Assembly (NCBI GenBank): GCA_026874595.1
Contig: CM049308.1
Coordinates: forward strand, 45,145,327 to 45,209,326
Length of the DNA: 64,000 bases
Direction of reading: 5' to 3'
From: Sipunculus nudus
Lineage: Eukaryota; Annelida; Sipuncula; Golfingiida; Sipunculidae
The position numbers and the translations under genes are program-made. Positions 1 to 9,739 of this stretch are shown piece by piece (the stretch's first letter is position 1; each line of letters begins with the position of its first letter). Below the pieces are notes generated by a model that worked only from the letters and a program-made list of their open reading frames with translations, had not been told where the DNA came from and ran no database searches.

Positions 1-287
1 AAGTTCTCCCCAGAAACCTGAAATTTGGTCATTGTGAACTATATTCTCAGGGTTTTGGGGTATGTTTGTGCACCCCAGAAATAATGCAAAATACACACAA
101 ATTGCCAGATTCTTCAAGAAAGTCTGGTTAGATTGTCATCAAATTTGTTGTGCTTGTGGATCTTGATGAACTTAAGCTAATATACATGAACAATGATGCC
201 ACCTACTTTATCGTAATTAGTTGCCTGTGCAAGGACATATTGTCAACATGTCAGTCGACTGAGCGTCATGACCCACAGGTCACTTGT
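1..287 (+). mobile_element. 3' end of a family A (Helentron/HINE-like) element
   Basis: The segment ends with the family A terminus: a GTCGACTGAG subterminal repeat, a decayed TGACCC/GGTCA hairpin and CACTTGTT. The same sequence occurs in inverted orientation at about 49751-50040, which supports it as a dispersed repeat. It stops about 24 bp before the gag start codon of retroelement 1. The 5' part lies outside the window. No protein is encoded. Confidence 0.7.
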
Positions 288-310
288 TGTTATTGTTTTA
301 ACATCTTAAC

Positions 311-410
311 ATGGCAGATTTCAAACCTGAGGCATTTGTTGAAGATCCTGACCCTGATCAACTTGAACAGTTGACAAAAGATCAGTTGTTGCTTTTTGGG
401 ACAACACTTA
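311..410 (+). pseudogene. Ty3-type gag, N-terminal piece (retroelement 1)
   Basis: An ATG at 311 opens a short acidic reading frame that is cut after about 33 codons by the MITE at 411. The same coding sequence resumes right after that MITE, so this is the true N-terminus of the gag that continues at 1272. The 5' LTR is not seen; family A sequence lies just upstream. Assignment as gag rests on the downstream part, where the capsid-like motif is recognisable. It is non-functional because of the interruption and later stops. Confidence 0.65.
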
Positions 411-1268
411 AGGCGCTGTCACACTCTAGCGTATAGAGCCAGCGTATGAGGAACATATGGACTTTTTGGGCATACGCTGACATACGCTGAAACACTCTAG
501 GGGTATGCTGGAATACGTTTCTACTACGCTGGGGTATGTCATTGTACGCTGATGGCCAAACAATTTTTTGAACATGCACAAAAGTTTTCATCGTATGCCG
601 ACGATGAATTTTACGCTCCTCATACGGTCCTCATACGCTAAACACACTAGAGGTACGCTGAAGGTACGTTACTCATACGTCGAGTACGCGTCACATACGT
701 TGAAATTGAGTGGGTCAGGAAATCTAGAGGTGGAGGAGCGTATAATGAACGTGTGTCTGACGTGTGTCTAACAAATGGCTAAGGTTATGATTGTAGTTCT
801 AACGACAGTCTAACTTACTCAACTTATGCCTAATGTGTTCTAAGCGTACAGCCAACTTATCCCATGCGTATTACATGCGTATTTCCAGCGTATGAGGGGT
901 ATATAAAGTCCCACATTTCTAATCTGTATCAGTTTGTACCAGCCACCTTTTATACCCCCCGCTGTGTACGCTCCTCATACCTTAGGCTGATGTTCCGCAT
1001 ACGATTCTCATACGTCGGAGGTACGCTGATATACGTTACTCATACGTCGGTATACGTCCAACTCAATTACACATCACATCACATACGCTCACATACGCTA
1101 TGCGTACGCTAATCATACGCTGAAGGTATGCTAGGCCCACGTTACTCTAACGGTCATTAACCAAAAATCAACCTCATATGCTGAAAAGATGTGCATATAA
1201 ACAATTTTTCAAAATATTCAATACGTTCCTCATACGCTGGATCTATATGCTAGAGTGTGACAGCGCCT
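411..1268. mobile_element. Harbinger-like MITE with TTA target duplication
   Basis: The ends are perfect inverted repeats beginning AGGCGCTGTCACACTCTAG, and similarity extends to about 50 bp. TTA flanks both sides (408-410 and 1269-1271), the target duplication typical of PIF/Harbinger. Removing the element and one TTA restores the surrounding gag sequence. The 858-bp interior has no transposase. It is packed with variants of TACGCT and CATACGC in both orientations, resembling a long array of subterminal binding motifs. Alternative: a TTAA-inserting piggyBac-like MITE, since the site reads TTAA on the left and TTTAA on the right. Confidence 0.8.
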
Positions 1269-1271
1269 TTA

Positions 1272-1730
1272 AGGTTAGGTGTGAAAAAAGCTTTGAGAAA
1301 GCCTGATATCATTGCTAAAATCATGTAAGATCTAGTTAGCAAAGGTTTAATTGAAGAGAGTGAAGTGGAAACATTAAAAAATGACAGCCTTGCTATGCAG
1401 TTAGAATTAAAAAAGTTAGAAATGAGGGAAAAACATGAAAGGTTAGAAAAAGAAAGACTAAAAAAGGAAAAAGAAATTGAGTTAAAACGACTGGAGTTAG
1501 AAAGACTTATATTAGAACATTGTTATGTGCTGCCCTAACTCACAGTTTTGATGTTATTAAACACATTAGACTTGTCCCACCTTTTCAAGAAAAAGAGGTT
1601 GATAAATATTTCTTACACTTTGAGAAGGTAGCGGAAAATTCAAAATGGCCTAAGGAAAATTGGACTATGCTGTTACAAAGTGTATTTACTGGCAAGGCCA
1701 GAGAAATTTATACAGAGCTTTCAGAACTTA
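1272..1730 (+). pseudogene. Ty3-type gag, continuation (retroelement 1)
   Basis: The frame resumes after the MITE with a Lys/Glu-rich heptad-like coiled coil (about 1380-1515) and then a retrotransposon gag/capsid region. In the latter, HIRLVPPFQEKEVDKYF and the following WP..W..LLQS..TGKA pattern are typical of Ty3-type Gag. Stops and frame changes are present near 1300-1330 and 1535. The sequence ends near 1730, where it appears joined to integrase sequence (about 1735-1788) in another frame. The Gag C-terminus, zinc knuckle, protease and integrase zinc-binding region therefore seem deleted. Confidence 0.8.
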
Positions 1731-1788
1731 TTAGAAAGCCCCACTTAGGCCTATTCTTTCTTTCAAGGAACCTTTTAGTAGGATTATT

Positions 1789-3389
1789 GTATCCCCAGAC
1801 AAAGTCGGGGGATACTATGTTTTCATACCAGTCCCCCGCCACCGCCGCCTATAAATCTTGTTGGCGCGATAACTCAAAAAATATTTCACAGATCTTTATC
1901 AAACTTGGTATATGTATAGATATGGGTGAGAGGATGACGCCTATTTAAAATGAGGTCATGACCTTGACTAGGAGTGTCCTTGACCTTGAATAGGTCCAGT
2001 TTGGGGGGAAAATCCCACAAATTCTTAAAAAATCTCATGAAATCTTGCATGGATTGATCCCAAAATCAAGTTGATGGAAGATCATGGATAGGGTTGTCAT
2101 GTTCCAGAAACTGGTGGAGCCATCTATTATTCTTTATTTGTTTTCGTGCCGTTTAATATCTCAAAAATTGCTACTTGACAGTACTGATAGCATTATAAGT
2201 CAAAAACTAATGGACAGATTTCTTTCATATTATGCATATACATAGATATTGGTTATGGGATGATGTTTATTTAAATTGGGGTCATGACCTTTCCTATGAG
2301 AGTAGCCTTGACCTTGAATATTGCCATATATGATAAAATCACACAAAAATCATTAATATTTCAATAAGGGATGCATGAATTGGTCCAAAAATCAACTTGA
2401 CCGAAGATCTTGGATAGTAATGTCATGTACCGGAAACAGGTGGCACCACCTGTTATTCTTTTACTTGTCTTCGTGCCATTTAATATCCCCATCATTGCCA
2501 CTTAACAGTACTGTGAGCATTATAAGTAAAAAGTTAATAGACAGATTTCTTTCATATTATGCATATACATAGACATGGGTTATGGGATGATGTATATATA
2601 AATTGGGGTCATGACCTTTCCTATTAGTGTGGCCTTGACCTTGAATATTGCCATATATGGTGAAAATTACACAAAATCATTAATATCTCAATAAGGGATG
2701 CATGGATTGGTCCAGAAATCAACTTGATCGAAGATCTTGGAAAGTGTTGTCATGTACTTGAAACAGGTGGCGCCACCTGTTATTCGTTTACTTGTTTTGG
2801 TGCCGTTTAATACCCTATCATTGCCACATAACAGTACTGTGAGCATTATAAGTCAAAAACTAATGGACAGATTTCTTTTATATTATGCATATACATAGAT
2901 ATGGGTTATGGGATGATGTTTATTTAAATTGGGGTCATGACCTTTCCTATGAGAGTGGCCTTGACCTTGAATATTGCCATATATGGTGAAAATCACACAA
3001 AATCATTAATGTCTCAATAAGAGATGCATTATATTGGTCCAAAAATCAACTTGACCGAAGATCTTGGATAGTGTTGTCATGTACCGGAAACTGGTAGCGC
3101 CACCTATTATTCTTTTACTTGTTTTCGTGCCGTTTAATACCCCATCATTGCCACTTAACAGTACTGTGAGCATTATAAGTCAAAAACTAATGGACAGATT
3201 TCTTTCATATTATGCATATACATAGACATGGGTTAGGGGATGATGTATATTGAAATTTGGGTCATGACCTTTTCTATGAGTGTGGTCTGATATTAATTGT
3301 TGCTGAAGACGGGGGGCCTATTCTTAAAGGGGGGAGGGGATTAATTGTCTGGGGATACTATGGCACCTGCTGTGTCAAGAAATGTCTAG
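1789..3389 (+). mobile_element. Family D tandem-repeat element (HINE-like)
   Basis: The element starts with a hairpin, GTATCCCCAGAC-AAA-GTCGGGGGATAC, followed by ACTATG and a GCC-rich stretch. Near the end, TTGTCTGGGGATAC (3345-3358) is a 14-bp perfect inverted copy of the start, and the tail runs to TCTAG at 3389, as in family C. The integrase frame of retroelement 1 rejoins within one or two bases on either side, fixing the insertion point at a T-T. The interior is a tandem array with about 328-bp period. There is no coding capacity. Confidence 0.75.
2060..3280 (+). repeat. Tandem array, about 328-bp period (family D)
   Basis: Four copies of a unit are marked by TGTCATGTACC-like sequence at about 2092, 2420, 2748 and 3075. 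Each carries one copy or variant of the palindrome GGTGGCGCCACC (intact at 2766-2777) and a GACCTTTCC...CCTTGACCTTGA block. Confidence 0.85.
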
Positions 3390-3391
3390 TT

Positions 3392-4582
3392 GTTGATTGT
3401 GTTGGACCACTGCCCAAAACAATATTGTGGATGTCTTCTTATTCGCGGTGGCTTCAAATTCGCGCTATTCGCGGTCGCTCTGTCCCTGCGAAAATGAAAC
3501 CACGCCAATATGAATGCATTTCAGGCTATCAACATTAATTTCAGAAGCTGCCGATAGGTGGCGACGGTGTTGCTTAAGGTAACATAAAGAAAGTCGATCG
3601 CATCTACCACAATAATGAACAGGTATGCTTTAAGTGATTCAGGGAGATTAACGGGCCCCATTTATAATAATATCGGTTGGCTTAGATGCGAAAACAGTGA
3701 CCCTTTGATCCTGCAACAAGGGCGAAAAAGGAACCCCGTGAAACTTCTAGAAATAAAACAACCGCGAAAATTCAGCCCCGCAGATATAAAGGCAACCACA
3801 GTATCTGGACATGAATACTTGCTGACAATTATGTGTGCATCTACCAGGTTCCCTGAGGCATTATCTTTGCGCAAAATTTATGCCAAAAGTATTGTCAAGG
3901 CTCTAAGCTTTTTACAACTTTTGGATTACCAAATCCGTCCAGTCTGACCTAGGGTCTAATTTTATGTCTAGCTTATTCCAGCAAATTATGCTTGAGCTAG
4001 GTATAAAACATTACAGCTCTTCGCCATACCATCCTGAAAGTCAGAGTGCCCTTAAGCTTTTTCACCAGACATATTAACATGATTAGAACCTATTGCTATG
4101 ACACACAAAAAGACTGGGATGAAGGAATCCACCTATTGCTGTTTGCTGTCAGAGAATCATTTCAAGAGTCCTTGGGTTTCAGTCCCTTTCAACTAGTTTT
4201 CGGACCCTCAGTTCCAGGTCCATTAAAACTGCTCAAAGAGAAACTCTTGTGTGAAAATCCTAACTCTCTTAGTTTATTGCAGTATGTCTCAGACTTTCGC
4301 ACTAAACTACACAATGCTTGTGAGATTACAAAGTCTAATCTAAAATCTGCACAAAGTAAAATGAAAACAAAGTATGACAAGCACAGTGTAGGTAGGACAT
4401 TTGAGCCTGGTGAAAAGGTCCTTGCCTTACTACCTATCCCTGGCAGACCTCTGCAAGCTAGGTATTTTGGTCCTTGCATTGTTGACAAGAAAGTCAGTGA
4501 TTTAAAGTACATACTGTTAACACCAGATAGGCACCAGAAAAAACAACTGTGCCATGTTAACATAGAACATCAGATGTTGTAA
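3392..4582 (+). pseudogene. Ty3-type integrase (retroelement 1)
   Basis: The catalytic core begins with the VDCVGPLPKT motif at about 3392-3421 (preceding residues at 1735-1788, before the family D insertion). It is interrupted by a MITE at 3425-3801 and resumes with SGHEYLLTIMC at about 3804. Frame changes follow near 3905 and 4055. The second catalytic Asp is visible in QSDLGSNF (about 3935-3960). At the expected catalytic Glu, after YHPESQ, the sequence reads ALKLFHQ, suggesting Glu to Lys. A C-terminal domain with KVLALLPIPG and ARYFGP (GPY-like) ends at a TAA at 4580-4582. Reverse transcriptase follows about 50 bp later, an unusual order for Ty3 elements. Confidence 0.85.
3425..3801. mobile_element. 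MITE with TA target duplication inside integrase
   Basis: The flanks read TA on both sides (3423-3424, 3802-3803). The ends are imperfect inverted repeats (TTGTGGATGTCTT versus CTGTGGTTGCCTT). Removing the element and one TA rejoins the integrase frame. The interior has several GCGAAAA/TTCGCGG motifs. TA duplication suggests Tc1/mariner-type mobilisation. There is no transposase. Confidence 0.65.
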
Positions 4583-4631
4583 CTGGAGTTCACGATGAAT
4601 TCTTGAGCCAAAACCTGATGGAAGTTACAGT

Positions 4632-5220
4632 ATGTGCACAGATAATCGAAAACTGAAATCTGTCACCAAGACTGCCACATTCCCGATTCCCAGGATTGAT
4701 GATTGTATTGTTAGAGTCGGTAGTTCCAGTTATGTTTCCAAGTTTGACTTGTTTAAAGGGTTCTGGGAAGTTCTGCTGACAGAACAAGTGAAAGAAGTGT
4801 CCGCATTTGTGACACTGCAAGGACTGTATGAGTCGTATCCCCATCCATGGATGAGTCGTATCCTCATCCATATGGTTGACAAAGACATTCAGGGCTGCGA
4901 CGCATATATTGATGACCTTTACGTGTACAGCGACACCTGGGAGAAACATATGCAAATCCTTCACGACCTCTTCGAAAGATTCAGCGAAGCACGTCTGACT
5001 GTCAACTTAGTCACATCTGAGTTTTGTCATGCACAAATTACATTTTTGGGTCATATTGTAGGGCAGGGTCATGTAAAACCTGTTGATGCTAAAATAAGTG
5101 CTATTTCTGCATTTCCTAGACCAGAAAACAAAAAGCAAATAATGTGTTTTCTTGGTATGGTTGGATACTACAGGAAGTTTTGTCCAAATTTGTCTGCAGT
5201 AGCTGAACCTTTGACTAATT
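4632..5220 (+). pseudogene. Ty3-type reverse transcriptase (retroelement 1)
   Basis: The frame shows the RT order: MCTDNRKL, TFPIPRIDD, SKFDLFKGFWEV, the catalytic YIDD box (in CDAYIDDLYVYSDTW, about 4899-4940), TFLGHIVGQG and FLGMVGYYRKFCP. The palm between the LQGLYES motif and the YIDD box is shortened. At that place a 23-bp tandem duplication (4828-4875, GAGTCGTATCC-type unit) replaces the expected residues. The frame is cut at 5220 by a family C element, and the RNase H part follows it. In the host element RT lies downstream of integrase and upstream of RNase H. Confidence 0.85.
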
Positions 5221-6401
5221 GTATCCGCCAAAACAAAGTTTTGTGGATACTATGTTTTTGACTGGGTTCCGCCACCGCCGCTGCGTTCGTTTCCGGAGAA
5301 CTCCTCTGAAACTACTGGACTGATTCTTCTGAAACTTATACCAATTATTGGGTCACATGTGAACTGGTGCCTAACCAATTGGCGTTGACCTCTGACCTTT
5401 CCTGTCTGCCCAGCGTCTATTTGTGCGTCTTTTCAAACACACAAAGCCGCATATCTCGGGAACAGTTTGACCTATCAGGAAAAAAAATGTGCTAATGTAG
5501 CCCTTGGACAATTTTATAACATACTCAAAAAAATGGTGGCATCACCTGCAACCATGCTTGCACAGTGTCTATCTTTTCGTCTGCCTTGGATTAGAATCGC
5601 TCATATCTCTGCAGTTGTTTGACTAATTCACCTGAAATTTGGCATGCGTATACATCCTGGATAACTCTCTTGATTTTATGACAGGTGGAGCTACCTACAT
5701 TTTACTTCCACGCTGCAGACTTCCATACTTATATCCCGGACTGGTTTGACGTATCTTCCTGAAAATTAGCATGTGTATAGATCTCACATAGCTCTTTATC
5801 ATATGCAAAACAGGTGGCGCCACCTGCAACCATTTTTGCACAGTATCCATCTGTTTGTCTGCCTTGTGATAATATCACTCATATCTCTGCAGTGGTTTGA
5901 CATATCTGCCTGATATTTTGCAGGTTAATACATCCTGGACAGCTTTTTTCATTTTATGACAGGTGGCGCCACCCACATTTATGTTAACGCTGCAGACATT
6001 CAGGCTTATATCTAAGGACTGGTTGGACATATCCCCCTGAAATTTTGCATGTGTATAGATCTCACATAGCTTTTAATCTTACACAAAATTGGTGGCGCCA
6101 CCTGCCACAATTTTTTGCACAAGTCTTTCTGTTTGTCTGCCGTGGGATAAAATCACTCATATACATGAAGTGGTTTGACTTATCTGCCTAAAATTTTGCA
6201 TATGTATACAAATTGGACAGCTTTCTGGATTTTGTGGTAGGTGGCGCAACCTACATACACATTTCAGCTACAGACATCCATGCTAATATGCAACACACCT
6301 CACTCTATTTCCCCTAGCCACACAATCCATGTCTCACTTCACCCGTTCCATTCTGATTTTGGCAGATACATGTAGTCACTTGTCGACTACCTGTATTCTA
6401 A
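5221..6401 (+). mobile_element. Family C element inserted between RT and RNase H
   Basis: It starts with the hairpin GTATCCGCCAAAAC-AAA-GTTTTGTGGATAC and then a GCC-rich stretch. It ends with a GTAGTC/GACTAC hairpin and TATTCTA. Flanking pol sequence rejoins at a T-T with no clear duplication. The interior has alternating monomers of about 133 and 148 bp. Each carries GGTGGCGCCACC or a variant (5813-5824, 5962-5973 and 6091-6102 are intact). No ORF is present, so mobilisation would have needed trans-acting proteins. Confidence 0.8.
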
Positions 6402-6895
6402 TTCTTTAAAGAAGAAATAACAGTTTGTATGGAATGTTCAGTGTGAAAATACATTTCAGAATTTGAAAGCATTTCTGCAAAGTTCACTAGTTTTAGCAGT
6501 TCCAGACTTTTCTGTACCTTCTAAGTTAGCTGTAGATGCTAGTGATACTGCTGCTGTGTTGTTACAAGAAGGCAGTGATTGCATAGATAATCCAATTTGT
6601 TATTTTTCAAGAAAGTTTAATGCAAAGCAGAAAACTACTCCACTATTGAAAAAGAATGTTTGGCTTTGATTTTGGCATTGCAACATTTTGAAGTTTATGT
6701 TACTTCATCAGTAAAGCCTATCATTGTCTTCAGTGATCACAATCCCCTCACGTTATGAACAAGTTGAAGTGTAAAAATCAAAGATTGTTGAGATGGAATT
6801 TGTTTTTACAGGATAACAATCTTGAAATCAGACACATTAAAGGAAAAGACAATGTACTTGCTGATTGCTGATCGAGATGTTTATGAAATGTTGTA
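6402..6895 (+). pseudogene. Ty3-type RNase H (retroelement 1)
   Basis: The segment contains SKLAVDASDTAAVLLQEG (about 6505-6570, with the first catalytic Asp in AVDAS) and CYFSRKFNAKQ. After a frame change come ALQHFEVYVTSS and SDHNPLT (about 6680-6755), then an HIKGKDNV-like end near 6835-6870, where Ty3 RNase H domains stop. A stop and frame changes disable it. A polypurine tract and an LTR-like start follow within about 100 bp, so RNase H is the last pol domain of this element. Confidence 0.85.
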
Positions 6896-6978
6896 AATGA
6901 GATGATTTTTTAAATATTGTAAAAATTTAGTGACTGTGATTGTAAGAAGAAAGTTTTTTGAGAAAACTTTCTTTTTTT

Positions 6979-6994
6979 CCTACAGGAGGGGGTT
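6979..6994 (+). promoter_or_regulatory. Polypurine tract of retroelement 1
   Basis: ACAGGAGGGGGTT directly precedes TGTTAC, the apparent start of the 3' LTR, as expected of a plus-strand primer. Confidence 0.6.
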
Positions 6995-7448
6995 TGTTAC
7001 AGCTGTCTCTTTTACTGTGCGCTGTTGGCATTCTGATTCGTGTTGGGCAGGCTCAGGTTTATTGTGCACAGGAGTGTTGCATTTTGATTCGTGTAGCGCA
7101 AGCATAGTTTGTGGCCAGGGGAGACGTGCGAGTTGGCCTGGCCCACGTGTGGGGTCTGAAGTGTAGAAACAAAGCATTCTTTGTTCTAGATGTTTCAAGT
7201 CTGTTCCTGTAACGTATTGTTCGATGGAGTTTACCATTTCTAGAATTTTCGGATGAAAAAGTTATAAATAGCTGTATTTAGAGCTGAGGGGAGAGAGTGA
7301 GAAATATTCCAGCGGACACGGAAGAGTGTGAGTCAGTTTGTGGACCTTTCCAATAATTGCAGCACTTATAGATATTCTTCGAATTTTGTAACAGATTTGA
7401 TTAAATCTTCAGTTTGCCTTTGGGAACTATTACCAGAACTTCACTTTT
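6995..7448 (+). repeat. 3' LTR of retroelement 1 (right edge uncertain)
   Basis: The sequence begins TGTTACAG after the polypurine tract. It has a TTATAAATA box near 7262 and differs in composition from its neighbours. The right end is not clear because repeat body G begins near 7449. The matching 5' LTR is not in the window. Confidence 0.55.
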
Positions 7449-8036
7449 GAATTATTAGCATAAATATAAAATCAGTACCTTAAATTTTGCCCTACTTTGG
7501 CCATGGCATGTTTATTCCCTGTAAGCACTTTTGATTTAATTTTCATTTCTTGCACACGTAAGGATTTTAGCTTCTAAATTCTGAAGTTTTAATAGGAATT
7601 TATCAAAAACTAGCTTTTATTAAAGTATTTATGAGACCATGTCACACTTAGGCTGTACTGAAGCCCCTCTATATGTCCCCACATCGACCTTTCAGGCCAA
7701 TTATGCATGCTTGAAGAGAGGAACGCTGCAGCGAGCCAGCTCTTTGGTGGCTTCAGCTGGATCTAACTGTCCAACCCCCCTCCTGTAGTATTTGTTTTGG
7801 CCATAAAAATAACAATTCACTATTTATTTTTTAAATTATTTGTTTATGATAAGAACTTCAAGAAAAATAAATGGAAAAGGAATTTTATAGTTTATGAGTT
7901 ACAGGGAATTACCTTGCAATTACTGATCATTTATGGATCTTACATGGATGGCCAAAAATGTATTTCAAATGACACCATGCAGTCACCATTGGGTATTTTT
8001 CATTTCAACCAAAAAAATGATAAATAAATACACTCT
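7449..8036 (+). repeat. Body G fragment plus AT-rich sequence, no gene
   Basis: The first part matches the AT-rich repeat body called G here (ATTAGCATAAATATAAAATC, then a TTTGGCCATGGCA block, as at 34160-34220 and 53740-53790). From about 7790 to 8036 the sequence is AT-rich with only short chance frames. I see no gene. Confidence 0.55.
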
Positions 8037-8600
8037 TAACCTCTTTCATTCGCCCCTTGTTTATCCGCCAACCTCGCCTACCGCCTACAAATGACAAAGT
8101 CCTGATTTCCTTACTATTTATTTACCTCGTTCATTTACCAGCCTCGATATCCGCCATCCGCCAGGTGTTTTTTTACCCCAATGTGCCACATACCCTTGAT
8201 CATTCGCCAAATCTCTGATTCCAACAAGTCAGGAAAATTTCATGAAGCTGGTCTGTTATCACTTGGGCTCAGCTGACCTGGCCACGTCTCTGCTTACAAC
8301 ATGTCACGCCTCACTGTTTATGGATCAAGTACCCGGTGCCACTAATTAATTAATGATATAACACTCTTGAGTTGTTCAGTGATAGCAGTCATCAGCCCAG
8401 GGACTGGTGTTGATTTCACACCTAGAGTTGTTTGGGTGTCATGTAATGAGGTACAACACATGAATAGTTTGAAGCAATTAACCTTAACACGGGGTTCAAA
8501 GACTGTTAATTCAATGTTTGTTTATAGTTTGCAACAATAACAGGGTTTGATTTAAATTTTCTTTAATTAAATGTTTTTGTGAATTTGTTTGTTGTAATCT

Positions 8601-8640
8601 CCTGCCTGTATAAACATTTTCGATAAGGTATATAGGCAGG
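8601..8640 (+). promoter_or_regulatory. Promoter-like palindrome upstream of the HTH ORF
   Basis: CCTGCCTGTATA and TATATAGGCAGG form a 12-bp near-perfect inverted repeat around a 16-bp spacer. TATA-like boxes lie in both arms, 30 to 70 bp before the start codon. It is a plausible promoter and a possible binding site for the encoded HTH protein. The regulatory role is inference. Confidence 0.4.
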
Positions 8641-8669
8641 TAATTACGTAGCAGGGTAGTTATGTTACA

Positions 8670-9047
8670 ATGGCTTCAAGAAAACGCAAGCGCACTGTTC
8701 CCGAGCCCGTCAACAACAGTGAGATGGTCAAATTTGTCGAGTTAAATCCCAGGAATAGTCAACAAGATATTGCAAACCATTTCTCAGCGCTGTGGGGGTA
8801 CAAGGTCAAGCAGTGGACTGTTGGTGACACTCTGGCCGAGAAAGACCAGTGGCAGCCTGGCAACATAGAGACAGCTACCAAGGTTGCCAGACTTGCCAAG
8901 GAGCCAGAGTTGGAGGAGATGTTGTATCTCTGTTTCTGCAATGCTGGCGCTCAAAATGCCCAAGTAACGGACGAGTTGCTGCGCCAGAAAGCCAGAGAGT
9001 TTGTTGCAAAACGGGGCATTGCTGACTTTGTATATTCTAATGGCTAG
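8670..9047 (+). CDS. 125-aa CENP-B/Tigger-type DNA-binding protein, no transposase domain
   Basis: The ORF starts with ATG in good context (ACAATGG). It begins with a basic MASRKRKR stretch, then an HTH of the CENP-B N-terminal (psq-like) type at about residues 15-60. The second CENP-B-type HTH starts near residue 75 (LEEMLYLCF...LLRQKAREFVAKRG). It stops after YSNG. Related proteins usually continue with Trp-Leu at this point; here the next codon is TAG, followed by CTC, CAG and TGA, which looks like a stop mutation of an ancestral Trp codon. About 125 residues compare with 400-500 for a full Tigger transposase. An AATAAA signal follows at 9095. It probably binds transposon ends; whether it is expressed or acts as a repressor is unknown. 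Confidence 0.7.
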   Translation: MASRKRKRTVPEPVNNSEMVKFVELNPRNSQQDIANHFSALWGYKVKQWTVGDTLAEKDQWQPGNIETATKVARLAKEPELEEMLYLCFCNAGAQNAQVTDELLRQKAREFVAKRGIADFVYSNG

Positions 9048-9094
9048 CTCCAGTGATTTTTCTGTAGTTATTTGTAAATTGTTCTTTCTATGTG

Positions 9095-9100
9095 AATAAA
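9095..9100 (+). terminator. Polyadenylation signal AATAAA
   Basis: A canonical AATAAA lies 48 bp after the stop codon of the HTH ORF and inside the same transposon. Confidence 0.5.
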
Positions 9101-9282
9101 GTTATAACATTTGAACACAGTTTTAAAATGTTGTTTTTAATATGACTAGCTAAAGACAAGTCTTATAAATGCCTCATTTTAACTACCCTGCCCATCTCAT
9201 TTGGACTCCCCTTGATCACCTGCCACCCTCACTTACCGCCAGAAAATTCCCCGGTCCCAAGGTTGGTGAATGAAAGAGGTTA

Positions 9283-9739
9283 GACTGTAATTAAATACAA
9301 TTGTTGTTTACTATTAGTTTTTATATGAAGCAAAAAAATGATAGAGAAGAATGCAGTTGATTATATTAAATTAATCTAAATTTCCAGGTCTTTTCCATGT
9401 GTTTAACTTGTTGGTTATATTTTTTACAAAATTCATTAATAAATAAATATGTCAAAATTTAAATTATTGCTCAGACAAGTGCTCATTAAAGATGCTAATA
9501 TGTTTGACTAATGACATAAAGACTCATGGTATCTCATGTAACAGTTGTTACATGATCCTGGCTAAATAATCAAAATTTATTGCACTGATTCCTTTATTTC
9601 AGTTAATAAAATCAAACATTCCCAACTCCAGTTTGCTCCTGGTATAATATATTGGGTGTTTTGATCCTTGGTTTATTTTTAACATGTATTAGTTTCATAG
9701 CTGAGAATACTTTTTTTTTTTCTGATACGATTAAAAAAT
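9283..9739. other. AT-rich intergenic sequence, nothing recognised
   Basis: The stretch is AT-rich with homopolymer runs. I see no ORF, RNA gene or repeat boundary. Confidence 0.6.

Larger units (their letters stand above)
8039..9280 (+). mobile_element. Pogo/Tigger-like non-autonomous DNA transposon
   Basis: The terminal inverted repeats are ACCTCTTTCATTCGCC (8039-8054) and its copy with one mismatch at 9265-9280. TA flanks both ends (8037-8038, 9281-9282), as for Tc1/mariner/pogo. A further inverted pair, GCAGGGTAGTTA (8651-8662) and TAACTACCCTGC (9180-9191), brackets the only ORF. The ORF has CENP-B/Tigger-type DNA-binding domains but no DDE catalytic domain, so the element cannot move itself. 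Confidence 0.8.

Noticed and set aside
5260-5290. GCC-rich stretch after the C and D starts as a coding proline/alanine run
   Set aside because: It is a conserved leader of families C and D with stops in all frames close by.
7769-7790. CCCCCCTCCTGTAG, the reverse of the polypurine tract at 6979, as a sign of a second, oppositely oriented retroelement
   Set aside because: Only 13-14 bp match, no LTR start or pol sequence on the minus strand next to it; chance or a small inverted fragment is enough.
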